In this document: in pieces, positions 21,274-29,586 of the stretch
Layout: each line of letters starts with the position of its first letter
How positions within the stretch are numbered: the stretch's first letter is position 1
Assembly (NCBI RefSeq): GCF_014192335.1
Contig: NZ_JACHXU010000003.1
Span: 62,001 to 126,000, forward strand
From: Aporhodopirellula rubra
GTDB lineage: Bacteria > Planctomycetota > Planctomycetia > Pirellulales > Pirellulaceae
Direction: 5' to 3'
Length of the DNA: 64,000 nucleotides
Program-made: the position numbers and the translations under genes
Notes under the pieces: generated by a model
The model's database searches: none
Told to the model about the DNA's origin: nothing
Seen by the model: only the letters and a program-made list of their open reading frames with translations

Positions 21274-23546
21274 TCCAAACCAACATGATCTCATTCGCAT
21301 GGACGCCGTGGACGATTGCCATCGCGGTTTGTGCCGTGGTCGTAACGGCGGTTGTCGGTGTGATTGCGTGTCGTCGTACCCGTTGGCGGCGATCCACGAT
21401 CGCGTTGGAGTCGTTGCGTTTCGCGATGGTGTCGATCGCGGCGTTTTTGTTGGGCGGACCGGAATGGGTGGAGCAGTTTCGACCCGAGGAAAAACCGGTT
21501 GTGGCGGTGTTGTGGGACGACTCTGCGAGCATGCAGACACGAGACGTGTCGGCTGCGGCTCAATCACGACATGACGCAATCATGCCGCTGACACAGATGG
21601 ACGCTTGGTCGTCGTTGCAAGAACGCGCCGATGTGGTGATCGAACCTTTTGCTGAAACGAAGGAAGAACCTCGTTCACCGGTTACGATTCATCCGATTTC
21701 GAATACCAGCGGGCCTCAAACGGTCGGAGCTTCGCGAACGGATTTGGACGTGGAGTCGGGCGAATTGGGGACGGATCTATCGAGTCCCTTGGTCGATGCG
21801 GCGAGGAAGCACAGCCATTTGCTCGGCGTAGTGTTGGCCTCGGATGGTGATTGGAATCAAGGCTCCGCCCCGGTTCAGGCAGCGGGACGTTTGCGATCGC
21901 TCGGCATTCCTGTGTTCGTGTTCCCCGTCGGCAGCGATACGAAGTTGCCGGATGTGGAGTTGGTCAGTTTTGACGTGCCCACGTTTGCGATTTTGGGCAA
22001 GCGGGTTCGAATCGGTTTTTCGATCGAAAGTTCACTGCCTCGCGATTACGTCACGACGGTAACGATGACGAACGCGAGCGGTGGGGAGGTGACGAAGGAG
22101 GTCCGCGTCTCCGCGATGGGCCGAACGAACGATTCGATTGAGTTTGAGCCGACTTCGCTCGGAGAGACCTCCCTGTCGCTTTCGATTTCGTCGCACCCGA
22201 GCGAAGTCCGTGACGACAACAATGAATTGGCCGCGCCGATTTCGATTCGAGAAGAAAAGTTGAAGGTGTTGGTGATCGAATCGTTGCCGCGTTGGGAGTA
22301 TCGATATCTTCGTAACGCGTTGTCGCGAGATCCGGGAGTCGATGTTTCGTGTTTGCTGTTTCATCCCGGTCTCGATAAACGGGGCGGAGGAAATGCAGAC
22401 TACATCAGCGATTTCCCAGCGACAAAAGAAGAGTTGGCACGTTATGACGTCGTCTTCCTCGGTGATGTCGGGATCGACGACGGGCAACTCACGCCGGAAC
22501 AGTGCGAATGGTTGCGAGGTTTGGTCAGCCAGCAAGCGAGTGGTTTGGTTTTCATGCCCGGATGGCAGGGGCGGCAATTCAGTTTGCTCGACACTGAGCT
22601 CGGCGATCTGGTGCCGGTGGAGTTGGATCAATCGCAACCTCGTGGATGGGGATCGCGAACGGCGCAGCATTTCGAGTTGACGGAACTCGGTCGACGAAGT
22701 TTGCTGACCAAATTGTCGGATACATCGGACGAGAATCTCGAGGTGTGGGGCAACCTGCCGGGGTTCCAGTGGCATGCGCCGGTGCTGCGGGCCAAACCGG
22801 GAACCGAAACCTTGTGTGTCCACCAAGAGACGAGCAACCGGTTCGGCCGGTTGCCGTTACTCGTCACGCGGACGTTTGGCGCAGGCAAAGTGCTCTTCAT
22901 GGGAACGGACGGTGCGTGGCGTTGGCGAAAGGGCGTTGAAGATCTGTATCACTATCGCTTTTGGGGCCAGGTCGTGCGTTGGATGGCGTACCGCAGAAAC
23001 ATGGCCCAGGGCGAGAGCATGCGTTTGTATTACTCTCCCGAACGGCCACAAACTCGACAAACCGTCACGGTGAACGCGAACGTGATGGAACCGAGTGGCG
23101 AGCCGCTGAGTAAAGGCGACGTTACCCTGCGAATCGTTTCGCCTAGCAATCGCGTCGAGACGATTCGGATGGAGTCAGGCGGTGAACAGTGGGGGGCGTT
23201 TTCAGGCAGGATGACGCCACGCGAACCGGGGACACATCAGTTGACGATGTTCTGCAAACAAACCGGCGAAACGCTCGAGACGAGTGTGTTCGTTCAGGGG
23301 GCGAGCCTCGAACAGGTCGGCAAACCGGCTCGGCCGGAGGTTCTCGAAGAAATTGCGCGGGTGACCCGTGGGCAGGTGCTCGCGATTGATCGAAAGGGCG
23401 ACGTCATGCAATGGCTTTCGGCGATGCCCGATCCGCCACCATCGATACGTCGCATCGCGTTGTGGAGTCATCCGATTGTCGTCGGATGTTTTGTTGCTCT
23501 GTTAGCATTGTTCTGGATCGCACGAAAAGGAGTAGGTTTGATATGA
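21270..23546 (+). CDS. Membrane protein with vWA and glutamine-amidotransferase-like domains
   Basis: 758 residues from the ATG at 21270, which overlaps the preceding TGA; the longer upstream frame lies inside the previous gene. Two N-terminal helices (about 13-33 and 50-62), then a vWA-like region starting at the MIDAS-like DDSAS (83-87) with 'LGVVLASDGDWNQG'. Next is a class I glutamine-amidotransferase-like fold (about 330-530) with 'VLVIESLPRWEYRYLRNAL' and 'YDVVFLGDVGIDDGQLTPEQCEWLRGLV', but without an obvious nucleophile elbow. A C-terminal membrane helix precedes the end. This architecture is usual for the third or fourth gene of planctomycete MoxR clusters. Probably structural or ligand-binding rather than an amidotransferase. 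Confidence 0.85.
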   Translation: MIQTNMISFAWTPWTIAIAVCAVVVTAVVGVIACRRTRWRRSTIALESLRFAMVSIAAFLLGGPEWVEQFRPEEKPVVAVLWDDSASMQTRDVSAAAQSRHDAIMPLTQMDAWSSLQERADVVIEPFAETKEEPRSPVTIHPISNTSGPQTVGASRTDLDVESGELGTDLSSPLVDAARKHSHLLGVVLASDGDWNQGSAPVQAAGRLRSLGIPVFVFPVGSDTKLPDVELVSFDVPTFAILGKRVRIGFSIESSLPRDYVTTVTMTNASGGEVTKEVRVSAMGRTNDSIEFEPTSLGETSLSLSISSHPSEVRDDNNELAAPISIREEKLKVLVIESLPRWEYRYLRNALSRDPGVDVSCLLFHPGLDKRGGGNADYISDFPATKEELARYDVVFLGDVGIDDGQLTPEQCEWLRGLVSQQASGLVFMPGWQGRQFSLLDTELGDLVPVELDQSQPRGWGSRTAQHFELTELGRRSLLTKLSDTSDENLEVWGNLPGFQWHAPVLRAKPGTETLCVHQETSNRFGRLPLLVTRTFGAGKVLFMGTDGAWRWRKGVEDLYHYRFWGQVVRWMAYRRNMAQGESMRLYYSPERPQTRQTVTVNANVMEPSGEPLSKGDVTLRIVSPSNRVETIRMESGGEQWGAFSGRMTPREPGTHQLTMFCKQTGETLETSVFVQGASLEQVGKPARPEVLEEIARVTRGQVLAIDRKGDVMQWLSAMPDPPPSIRRIALWSHPIVVGCFVALLALFWIARKGVGLI

Positions 23547-26500
23547 GTTCTGCAAATCAACCGTTGGCGTTAAGTGTTCCCGAAACGCTCCAGCGACAAT
23601 TGTTCGCCTATCGTCGGCGTGTTTGGCAGATCAAGATGATGGAGGCCGTTGCGGTTTCAGTGATCGCGATCGGCGTGGCGTTCTTGGTTGTCTACGGGTG
23701 GGACCGAATCGCGGACATGCCGGGACTCTTTCGCGGTTTGTTATTAATCGCGACATTGACTCTGACGTTAATCATTCCGTGGTTCTTTTATCGTTGGGTA
23801 TGGCGTTATCAGAGCCTCGAGCCGCTCGCTCGGTTGCTGAGTAAGCGTTTGCCTGCGGTCGGGGATCAACTGCTCGGCGTGATTGAATTGACACGCAGTG
23901 ACAGCGAGCAGGCACGCTCTCCCGCGTTGTGCCAAGCGGCGATGAAACAAGTCGCCGAGGACGCGTCACGTCGGGACCTCAATCAATCCACTCCCGCATC
24001 GTCTTACCGAGCCTGCAGTGTGGCGGCGACATTGGTGGCCGTCGCGGTGGTCGCATTGGCCGTGTCGTATCCGGCCGCGTCCGGGAACGCTTGGTCGAGA
24101 TTGTTGATGCCTTGGAAAAACACACCTCGCTACACGTTCACGCGGATTGTGCCGTTGCCCGAAAAAGTGGTGTTGCCGCATGGGGAACCTACGACGTTGC
24201 CAATCATGTTGGCCGACAATTCACGTTGGCAACCGCCGACGGCAACGCTTCAGATCGGCAGCCAATCGGTTGCGGAGGCGAAACTGAATGACGGCGTTTA
24301 CACGTTTGCCGTACCACCGCAAATCGCGGATCAAGAAACCACGCTGTGCGTCGGCGATGTCACTCAAACGGTCGCCATTAATCCGACGTTGCGACCGGAA
24401 CTGGCGTCGGTGGTCGCGGACGTTCGCTTGCCCGAATACCTCGGCTATGACGGTGTGCGACGAGTCGATTCACGCGGTGGCAACGTGACGATGGTTCGCG
24501 GCAGCGAAGCGGTTTTTACCGCCACGGTCAATCGAGATCTCGCGTCCGGGAAGGTGAATGCGGAAGATCGAAAGGTCGTCGGGGCAACGCTCGCGAGTCG
24601 ATCGGTTCCGGTCAATGATGTCTCGTCGCTGCAGTTTCAGTGGCAGGATCAATTTGGGCTGACGCCACGCGAACCGTTTGAGTTGACCGTCAACGCGGTG
24701 GATGACGAAGCGCCGACGTTGATCTGTGACGGGTTGCCACGACAGGCTGTGGTGTTGGACAGCGAGACGTTGAAGTTCACGGCACGAGCGAGCGATGATT
24801 TCGGCATTCGTCAAATCGGTTTGATGTGGCGAGGCCTGGACATGGGATACGTCGAACGTCCTGCCAAAGGTGAACGACCTCTCGCCGCGGGTGATCATGA
24901 CGCGGCGGATGTCGAAGCGATCGGAACCTTCTGCGCCACGACGCTCGGCATTGAACCTCAACCGATTGAGTTATTCGTGTGGGCGGAGGACTACCTTCCG
25001 GGACGCAATCGCATCTATTCACCCCCACACATTCTCTATGTCTTGACCGCGGACCAGCACGCGATTTGGATTACCGAACAACTGAGCAAATGGCACCGTC
25101 AGGCTCTTGATGTACGTGATCGCGAACGACAATTGTACGAGAAGAACAAGGAGCTTCGAGATCTTCCACCGGACGAACTCGACAACGCTGAAAACCGACG
25201 CGCGATAGAACGTCAGGCGTCGGCGGAACAGTCCAACGGTCGGCGTCTCGATCGACTCGGTCAAATCGGCGACGATCTCGTGCGAACCGCATCTCGTAAT
25301 CCTGAAATCGGGGTCGGGCATCTCGAACGGTGGGCGGAGATGTTGCAGGTGTTGCAGGACCTTTCGGAGAATCGGATGCCGTCGGTCGCTGACTTGCTCG
25401 ACAACGCGGCCGAACAACCCAAGGGGATCGCGCGATCCGAGGGCACGGGCAAACCGAAGAGTCCGAGTGGCCCCAAAGCGGGACAGAATCGCGCCGGTGG
25501 GGGCGGTGTGGGATCGAAGCCATCGGAAGAGAAAACACCGAAGCTTCGCAATGCCCCTTCGCTCGTTGATATGGAATCGTCGGCAAATTCGCCCGATGAG
25601 GAACCGTCTGAACCCGGTGCACCGAAGAAGCCGAGCAGTCCGTCCTTGCGGCTTCCTGTCACCACGGTGATGGGGAAGAGCCAGCCGAAGAAAGACCCGC
25701 CCGCAAATCAGCAAGACAGTATGCAACAGGCGGTCGAAGAACAGGAGGGATTGCTCGCCGAGTTCGATCGACTCGCTGATGAACTCAACGCGGTGCTCGC
25801 GAACCTGGAAGGCAGCACGCTGGCGAAGCGGTTGAAAGCGGCGTCCCGACAGCAAAATGTGGTCGCGGGACGATTGACGGATCAACTGCAACCGGCCTTC
25901 GGTGTCACCAAGATGGATGTCGATGAAGACGTGCGTGAGGAACTCAACAAACTGAAAAACACCGAGGAGATCAGCGTCACGACGGTGTCATACATCATGG
26001 ATGATCTTGCCGCCTACTTCGAACGTCGTCGGTTCATGAACTTCAAAGCGACTCTCGATGAAATGAGAGAATCCGACGTGATTGGCGGTCTGCGGCAACT
26101 CGCCGGGAAGATCAATGAACAGCAAGGCCTGTCGGTTGCGGAGGCCGAGTATTGGTCCGATGCGTTAGACCGGTGGGCAGAAAATTTAGTCGATCCGGCG
26201 TGCAGCGGATCCTGTCCAGGTGGGAAATCACCCGAGAGTTTGCCGCCCTCGATCGTCCTCGAAGTGCTGCAGATTCTCGAAGCCGAAATCGATCTGCGGG
26301 AAGAAACCCGAGTCGCTGAACAAGCGAAGCCTGCGATGAAGGAGGGCGAGCATGAAGAGAATGCCGAAGCACTCTCAACCACGCAGTCGGAAATCAATGA
26401 ACGTGTTGTGAAGGTGATTGGCCGGATCAGGGAATTGCCCGACGCGACGAAACACTTTGCCAAAGAACTGAAAATGCTCGGTCAAGTGGATCTCGTGATG

Positions 26501-26818
26501 GCGGAGGCGTCGGAGATTTTGCGTGGGGCGGATACGGGGCCTCCCGCGATCGCGGCGGAGACCGAAGCGATCGAATTGATCTTGCGATCCAAACGCATCA
26601 ATCCCAACGGCGGTGGCGGCGGAGGCTCGACACCGGGCGGCGGTGGAAACGGCAATACGACCGATTCGGCACTCGCACTTGTAGGGAAAGGACGCAATGC
26701 CAAGGAAGTCCGAGAAAGTCGTGAGGTTGGCCAAACAACGGGCGATTCTGGTGTCGTTTTACCCGAGGAGTTTCGACGAGGACTCGATCAATACTTCAAC
26801 CGAATCGGAGGTTCGTGA
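23543..26818 (+). CDS. Large DUF4175-like membrane protein
   Basis: 1091 residues from the ATG at 23543 (ATGA overlap). Three N-terminal helices at about 34-52, 62-83 and 158-177, with 'LARLLSKRLPAVGDQLLGVIELT' between the second and third. A strand-rich extracytoplasmic region follows (about 190-510), then long charged helices with coiled-coil character, a Pro/Ser/Lys-rich linker (about 650-740), more helices, and a Gly-rich stretch (about 1010-1030) before the end motif 'LPEEFRRGLDQYFNRI'. The layout matches DUF4175-type proteins that accompany MoxR/BatA genes. The function is unknown; an envelope scaffold is plausible. Confidence 0.83.
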   Translation: MSSANQPLALSVPETLQRQLFAYRRRVWQIKMMEAVAVSVIAIGVAFLVVYGWDRIADMPGLFRGLLLIATLTLTLIIPWFFYRWVWRYQSLEPLARLLSKRLPAVGDQLLGVIELTRSDSEQARSPALCQAAMKQVAEDASRRDLNQSTPASSYRACSVAATLVAVAVVALAVSYPAASGNAWSRLLMPWKNTPRYTFTRIVPLPEKVVLPHGEPTTLPIMLADNSRWQPPTATLQIGSQSVAEAKLNDGVYTFAVPPQIADQETTLCVGDVTQTVAINPTLRPELASVVADVRLPEYLGYDGVRRVDSRGGNVTMVRGSEAVFTATVNRDLASGKVNAEDRKVVGATLASRSVPVNDVSSLQFQWQDQFGLTPREPFELTVNAVDDEAPTLICDGLPRQAVVLDSETLKFTARASDDFGIRQIGLMWRGLDMGYVERPAKGERPLAAGDHDAADVEAIGTFCATTLGIEPQPIELFVWAEDYLPGRNRIYSPPHILYVLTADQHAIWITEQLSKWHRQALDVRDRERQLYEKNKELRDLPPDELDNAENRRAIERQASAEQSNGRRLDRLGQIGDDLVRTASRNPEIGVGHLERWAEMLQVLQDLSENRMPSVADLLDNAAEQPKGIARSEGTGKPKSPSGPKAGQNRAGGGGVGSKPSEEKTPKLRNAPSLVDMESSANSPDEEPSEPGAPKKPSSPSLRLPVTTVMGKSQPKKDPPANQQDSMQQAVEEQEGLLAEFDRLADELNAVLANLEGSTLAKRLKAASRQQNVVAGRLTDQLQPAFGVTKMDVDEDVREELNKLKNTEEISVTTVSYIMDDLAAYFERRRFMNFKATLDEMRESDVIGGLRQLAGKINEQQGLSVAEAEYWSDALDRWAENLVDPACSGSCPGGKSPESLPPSIVLEVLQILEAEIDLREETRVAEQAKPAMKEGEHEENAEALSTTQSEINERVVKVIGRIRELPDATKHFAKELKMLGQVDLVMAEASEILRGADTGPPAIAAETEAIELILRSKRINPNGGGGGGSTPGGGGNGNTTDSALALVGKGRNAKEVRESREVGQTTGDSGVVLPEEFRRGLDQYFNRIGGS

Positions 26819-27588
26819 TGCGGTTTCGTGGTTGCATCGTTTGGGGATTGATCCTGGTTTGCGTTTGTACCGCAAATGGTCAGGAGGAAGAAGCTCTTGT
26901 GGAAGAACTGCAAGCGGCCCAGGTGCGTTTGGAGGTCGCTGTCGAAGGCAAGGCAGCATTAACTTTTGTTAGGCCATTGGTCAACGTTGAGTTGTCTTTC
27001 ATCAAACGTGTTTGCGAGCCGTCGGTTGAACAGATGAAGCAAATCGTTCGGGCGGCGACCAAAGCGTATTTGGCCACCGGTGATTTGGTCCAAGACGAGA
27101 ACAATAACGTCAGAAGGTTGAACAATAACAACGGCGTCCACCTCAGAGGACCTAATAGCGAACTGCTGAGCGAGAATCCGTATGGCCGCGTTCGTCGAGA
27201 TGCGCTGAAATATCTCGAACCGATTTTGTCACAACCGCAGTACGAAACGTATGTCGAAGAGGCAAAGGAACGCGACCGATTCGAACGTGCGACCGCGATC
27301 GGTCTCGCGATTGATATACTCGATGAAAAAGTCGGTTTAACTGAAACACAACAGTCGGCATTGATGCAAACGCTGATGAAAGATTGGCAGGCCATCGATC
27401 TGCAATGGATACTCAACTATGTGCAAAACCAGCAGTACCTTCCGCCGATGCCGAAGGACAGTTTGAAAAAAGTCCTGACTCCAAAGCAACAAAAGGCATT
27501 GGACTCGTTTCAGCAGATTAGCATTTCGTTCGGATGGGGCAACCAATTCGGTGGCGAAGTCAAGCTCAACGAGGAATGGATCAAGTGA
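26818..27588 (+). CDS. Secreted protein of unknown function, paralogue A
   Basis: 256 residues from the ATG at 26818, which shares its A with the preceding TGA; GTG at 26815 is an alternative. Signal peptide at about 1-22 (CIVWGLILVCVCTANGQ). The mature part is helical, with 'SVEQMKQIVRAATKAYLATGDLV' and a C-terminal block 'LTETQQSALMQTLMKDW...LPPMPKDSLKKVLTPKQQKALDS'. The same pattern (L/M-T-x-x-Q-x-x-A, L-P, then Q-x-x-A-x-x-S) recurs in the next gene, so the two are probably diverged duplicates. Not recognised as a named family. Confidence 0.8.
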   Translation: MRFRGCIVWGLILVCVCTANGQEEEALVEELQAAQVRLEVAVEGKAALTFVRPLVNVELSFIKRVCEPSVEQMKQIVRAATKAYLATGDLVQDENNNVRRLNNNNGVHLRGPNSELLSENPYGRVRRDALKYLEPILSQPQYETYVEEAKERDRFERATAIGLAIDILDEKVGLTETQQSALMQTLMKDWQAIDLQWILNYVQNQQYLPPMPKDSLKKVLTPKQQKALDSFQQISISFGWGNQFGGEVKLNEEWIK

Positions 27589-28523
27589 TGTGGTTTTCAA
27601 TGAAATTTCGGATGAAAACACACCGCGTTGCGTCTGACTTGGTTTCACGGTTCGGCCGATTTCTGGGACAGAATGGTTCGGTATTCCGGGGCGACACACC
27701 ACGTGGTCGCAGTTTCAATGAGAACGGGACAATGAGGATGGCTTGCCGCATCGGTGTCCTGGGATTGGTGTGCGGGTGTCTCTCGGGTTTGGGGGATCTA
27801 CGTCATGCGAACGGACAAGGGTTCCAAATCACTCAGACGCAATTTGAAAGTTGGATCTTCTCGGGGATGCAAAACTCAATAGCTGCCCGCAAGGCACTGA
27901 ATGACCGGATTGAGATCGAGCTCGATCGGGTTGAACAGTTCACGCCACTAGAGGAGTCTCAAAAGACGCGGATTCGATTTGCAGGAAAAGGGGACATCAG
28001 TCGTTTCTTCGTGGACGTCGATGAGGCGATCGAGAAGTTCAAACTGAAAGAGGCTCAAGGCGAGATCGGTCAGGACCAAATCAACGAACTCTATCAACTC
28101 GCGATGCCGCTCCAGCAGCGACTTAATAAAGGGCTCTTTGGAGCTGACTCGCTGTTAAAAAAAGTGGCTCGAGCGACCGTCAATGATCAGCAGGCTGCTG
28201 AACTCAAAGAACTTCAGAGGAACCAGGGAAAGCGGAAGTTGGAACTTGCCTACGCGGCCTACGTCGGGAATCTCAACAGGCATGTTCCAATGACAACGAA
28301 ACAGCGAGATGCCTTTTTGGGTTTGCTGCGAAACGATGTGAAGATTTCTAATCCGTCGGGGCAGTATCTTACCTACATCATCATGATCAAGCTGAGTGAG
28401 TTGCCCGCCGAGAAGATCGAAGCGATTTTTGACGATGCACAGTTAAATGCGATCCGGAGTATGTTCCCGCAAGCGAAAATGATTAAAGCAAGCTTGAAAC
28501 AGATGGGAGCGTGGGATGAATAG
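27588..28523 (+). CDS. Secreted protein of unknown function, paralogue B
   Basis: 311 residues if it starts at the coupled ATG 27588 (TGATG overlap). A start at 27732 gives a cleaner signal peptide (MACRIGVLGLVCGCLSGLG) and may be the true one. The mature part is helix-rich: 'LNDRIEIELDRVEQFTPLEESQKTRIRFAGKGDISRFF', 'DQINELYQLAMPLQQRL', and a C-terminal block 'MTTKQRDAFLGLLRND...LPAEKIEAIFDDAQLNAIRSM' that parallels the end of the preceding protein. No known family. Its end overlaps the next gene by 8 bp. Confidence 0.78.
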   Translation: MWFSMKFRMKTHRVASDLVSRFGRFLGQNGSVFRGDTPRGRSFNENGTMRMACRIGVLGLVCGCLSGLGDLRHANGQGFQITQTQFESWIFSGMQNSIAARKALNDRIEIELDRVEQFTPLEESQKTRIRFAGKGDISRFFVDVDEAIEKFKLKEAQGEIGQDQINELYQLAMPLQQRLNKGLFGADSLLKKVARATVNDQQAAELKELQRNQGKRKLELAYAAYVGNLNRHVPMTTKQRDAFLGLLRNDVKISNPSGQYLTYIIMIKLSELPAEKIEAIFDDAQLNAIRSMFPQAKMIKASLKQMGAWDE

Positions 28524-29586
28524 TTGTATGGCGTGGATCGCTCTGGTTTGGTTTGGCCTGACGGCGGCGCATCCAGGAATTGTGCACGCTCAGTTTCCGA
28601 CGGCGCAGATGGGCGAGGTGGTTCCGCGTGATGTGCGAGAGACTTATGAGAAAGGATTGAAATTCCTCGCCACGACGCAGACGGAAGGAGGGAGCTGGGA
28701 AGGAGGGCATGCGGGGCCTGGCGTGACTGGGATGGCCGTGATGACGTTCCTTGCCTCCGGTGAAGACCCGAACTTCGGCATCTACAGCGGCAACATTCGA
28801 CGTGGGCTGCGGAGCATGTTGAGCGGCCAGGATGCGACAACCGGAATCTTTGGTGGAAACATGGGGCACACGAGCATGTACAACCACGGGTTCGCAATGC
28901 TCGCGGTTGCCGAAGCCTATGGCGCGGTTGACGATGCCGATTTATGGAGTGGCAACGGTGGAACGAATGGAGCCAATGGTGTGCGGTCGTTGGGACATTC
29001 GTTGGAGTTGGCAGTGCGTGGCGCCGTTATCTCGCAAAAGAAAAATCAATACGGCGGATGGCGATATGGGCCCGACGCGACGGACGCGGACACCTCCGTC
29101 AGTGGCGCGGTGATGGTCGGTTTGCTCGCCGCACGTAATGCCGGGATTGAAGTTCCCGATGAAGCGATCGATCGAGGGGTAGCGTATTTCAAATCGATGA
29201 CGAGTCCATCGGGACAGGTTGCCTATGCCGGAGTTGGTGGCTTTGGCGATTCGATTCCCCGGACATCGATCGGCACTCTCGTGTATGCGATCTCCCGTCG
29301 AAAGGATATGTCTGAGTTTAAAGCGACTCTCGGTGCGTTGACGAATCGACTCGAGGAATCGTCCAGCGGATACTTGAGGTACGGACAGTACTATCAAGCT
29401 CAAGCACTCTTTCAAGGTGACGTCGACGGGTGGGAACGTTGGAACGATCAACTGATTCGGGAGTTGAAGGCCGATCAACAGGAAGATGGCAGTTTTAGCG
29501 GGTCGCTCGGAAAGCCGGTCGATACGGCATTGGGGTTACTCGCGATGGCACTTAATTTCCGCTTCCTGCCTATTTACGAACGATGA
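28516..29586 (+). CDS. Secreted prenyltransferase/squalene-cyclase-like alpha-barrel protein
   Basis: 356 residues with a signal peptide (about 1-26). The mature protein carries repeated QW-type motifs: 'TQTEGGSWEGG', 'KKNQYGGWRYGPDATDAD', and 'DQQEDGSFSGSLGKPVDTALGLLAM', plus 'GHTSMYNHGFAMLAVAEAYG' and 'DTSVSGAVMVGLLAARNAGI'. These define the alpha/alpha toroid shared by terpene cyclases, prenyltransferases and complement-like proteins. The length is about half of a squalene-hopene cyclase and the DXDD catalytic motif is absent, so it is probably a binding or structural protein outside the cytoplasm. Coupled on both sides within the MoxR operon. Confidence 0.85.
   Translation: MNSCMAWIALVWFGLTAAHPGIVHAQFPTAQMGEVVPRDVRETYEKGLKFLATTQTEGGSWEGGHAGPGVTGMAVMTFLASGEDPNFGIYSGNIRRGLRSMLSGQDATTGIFGGNMGHTSMYNHGFAMLAVAEAYGAVDDADLWSGNGGTNGANGVRSLGHSLELAVRGAVISQKKNQYGGWRYGPDATDADTSVSGAVMVGLLAARNAGIEVPDEAIDRGVAYFKSMTSPSGQVAYAGVGGFGDSIPRTSIGTLVYAISRRKDMSEFKATLGALTNRLEESSSGYLRYGQYYQAQALFQGDVDGWERWNDQLIRELKADQQEDGSFSGSLGKPVDTALGLLAMALNFRFLPIYER

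Noticed and set aside
22032-22826. 264-codon open frame on the minus strand
   Set aside because: Antisense to the vWA/GATase-like gene; no motif and Arg/Gln-rich composition.
25019-25891. 290-codon open frame on the minus strand
   Set aside because: Arg/Leu-rich translation opposite the DUF4175-like gene, which fits the operon exactly.
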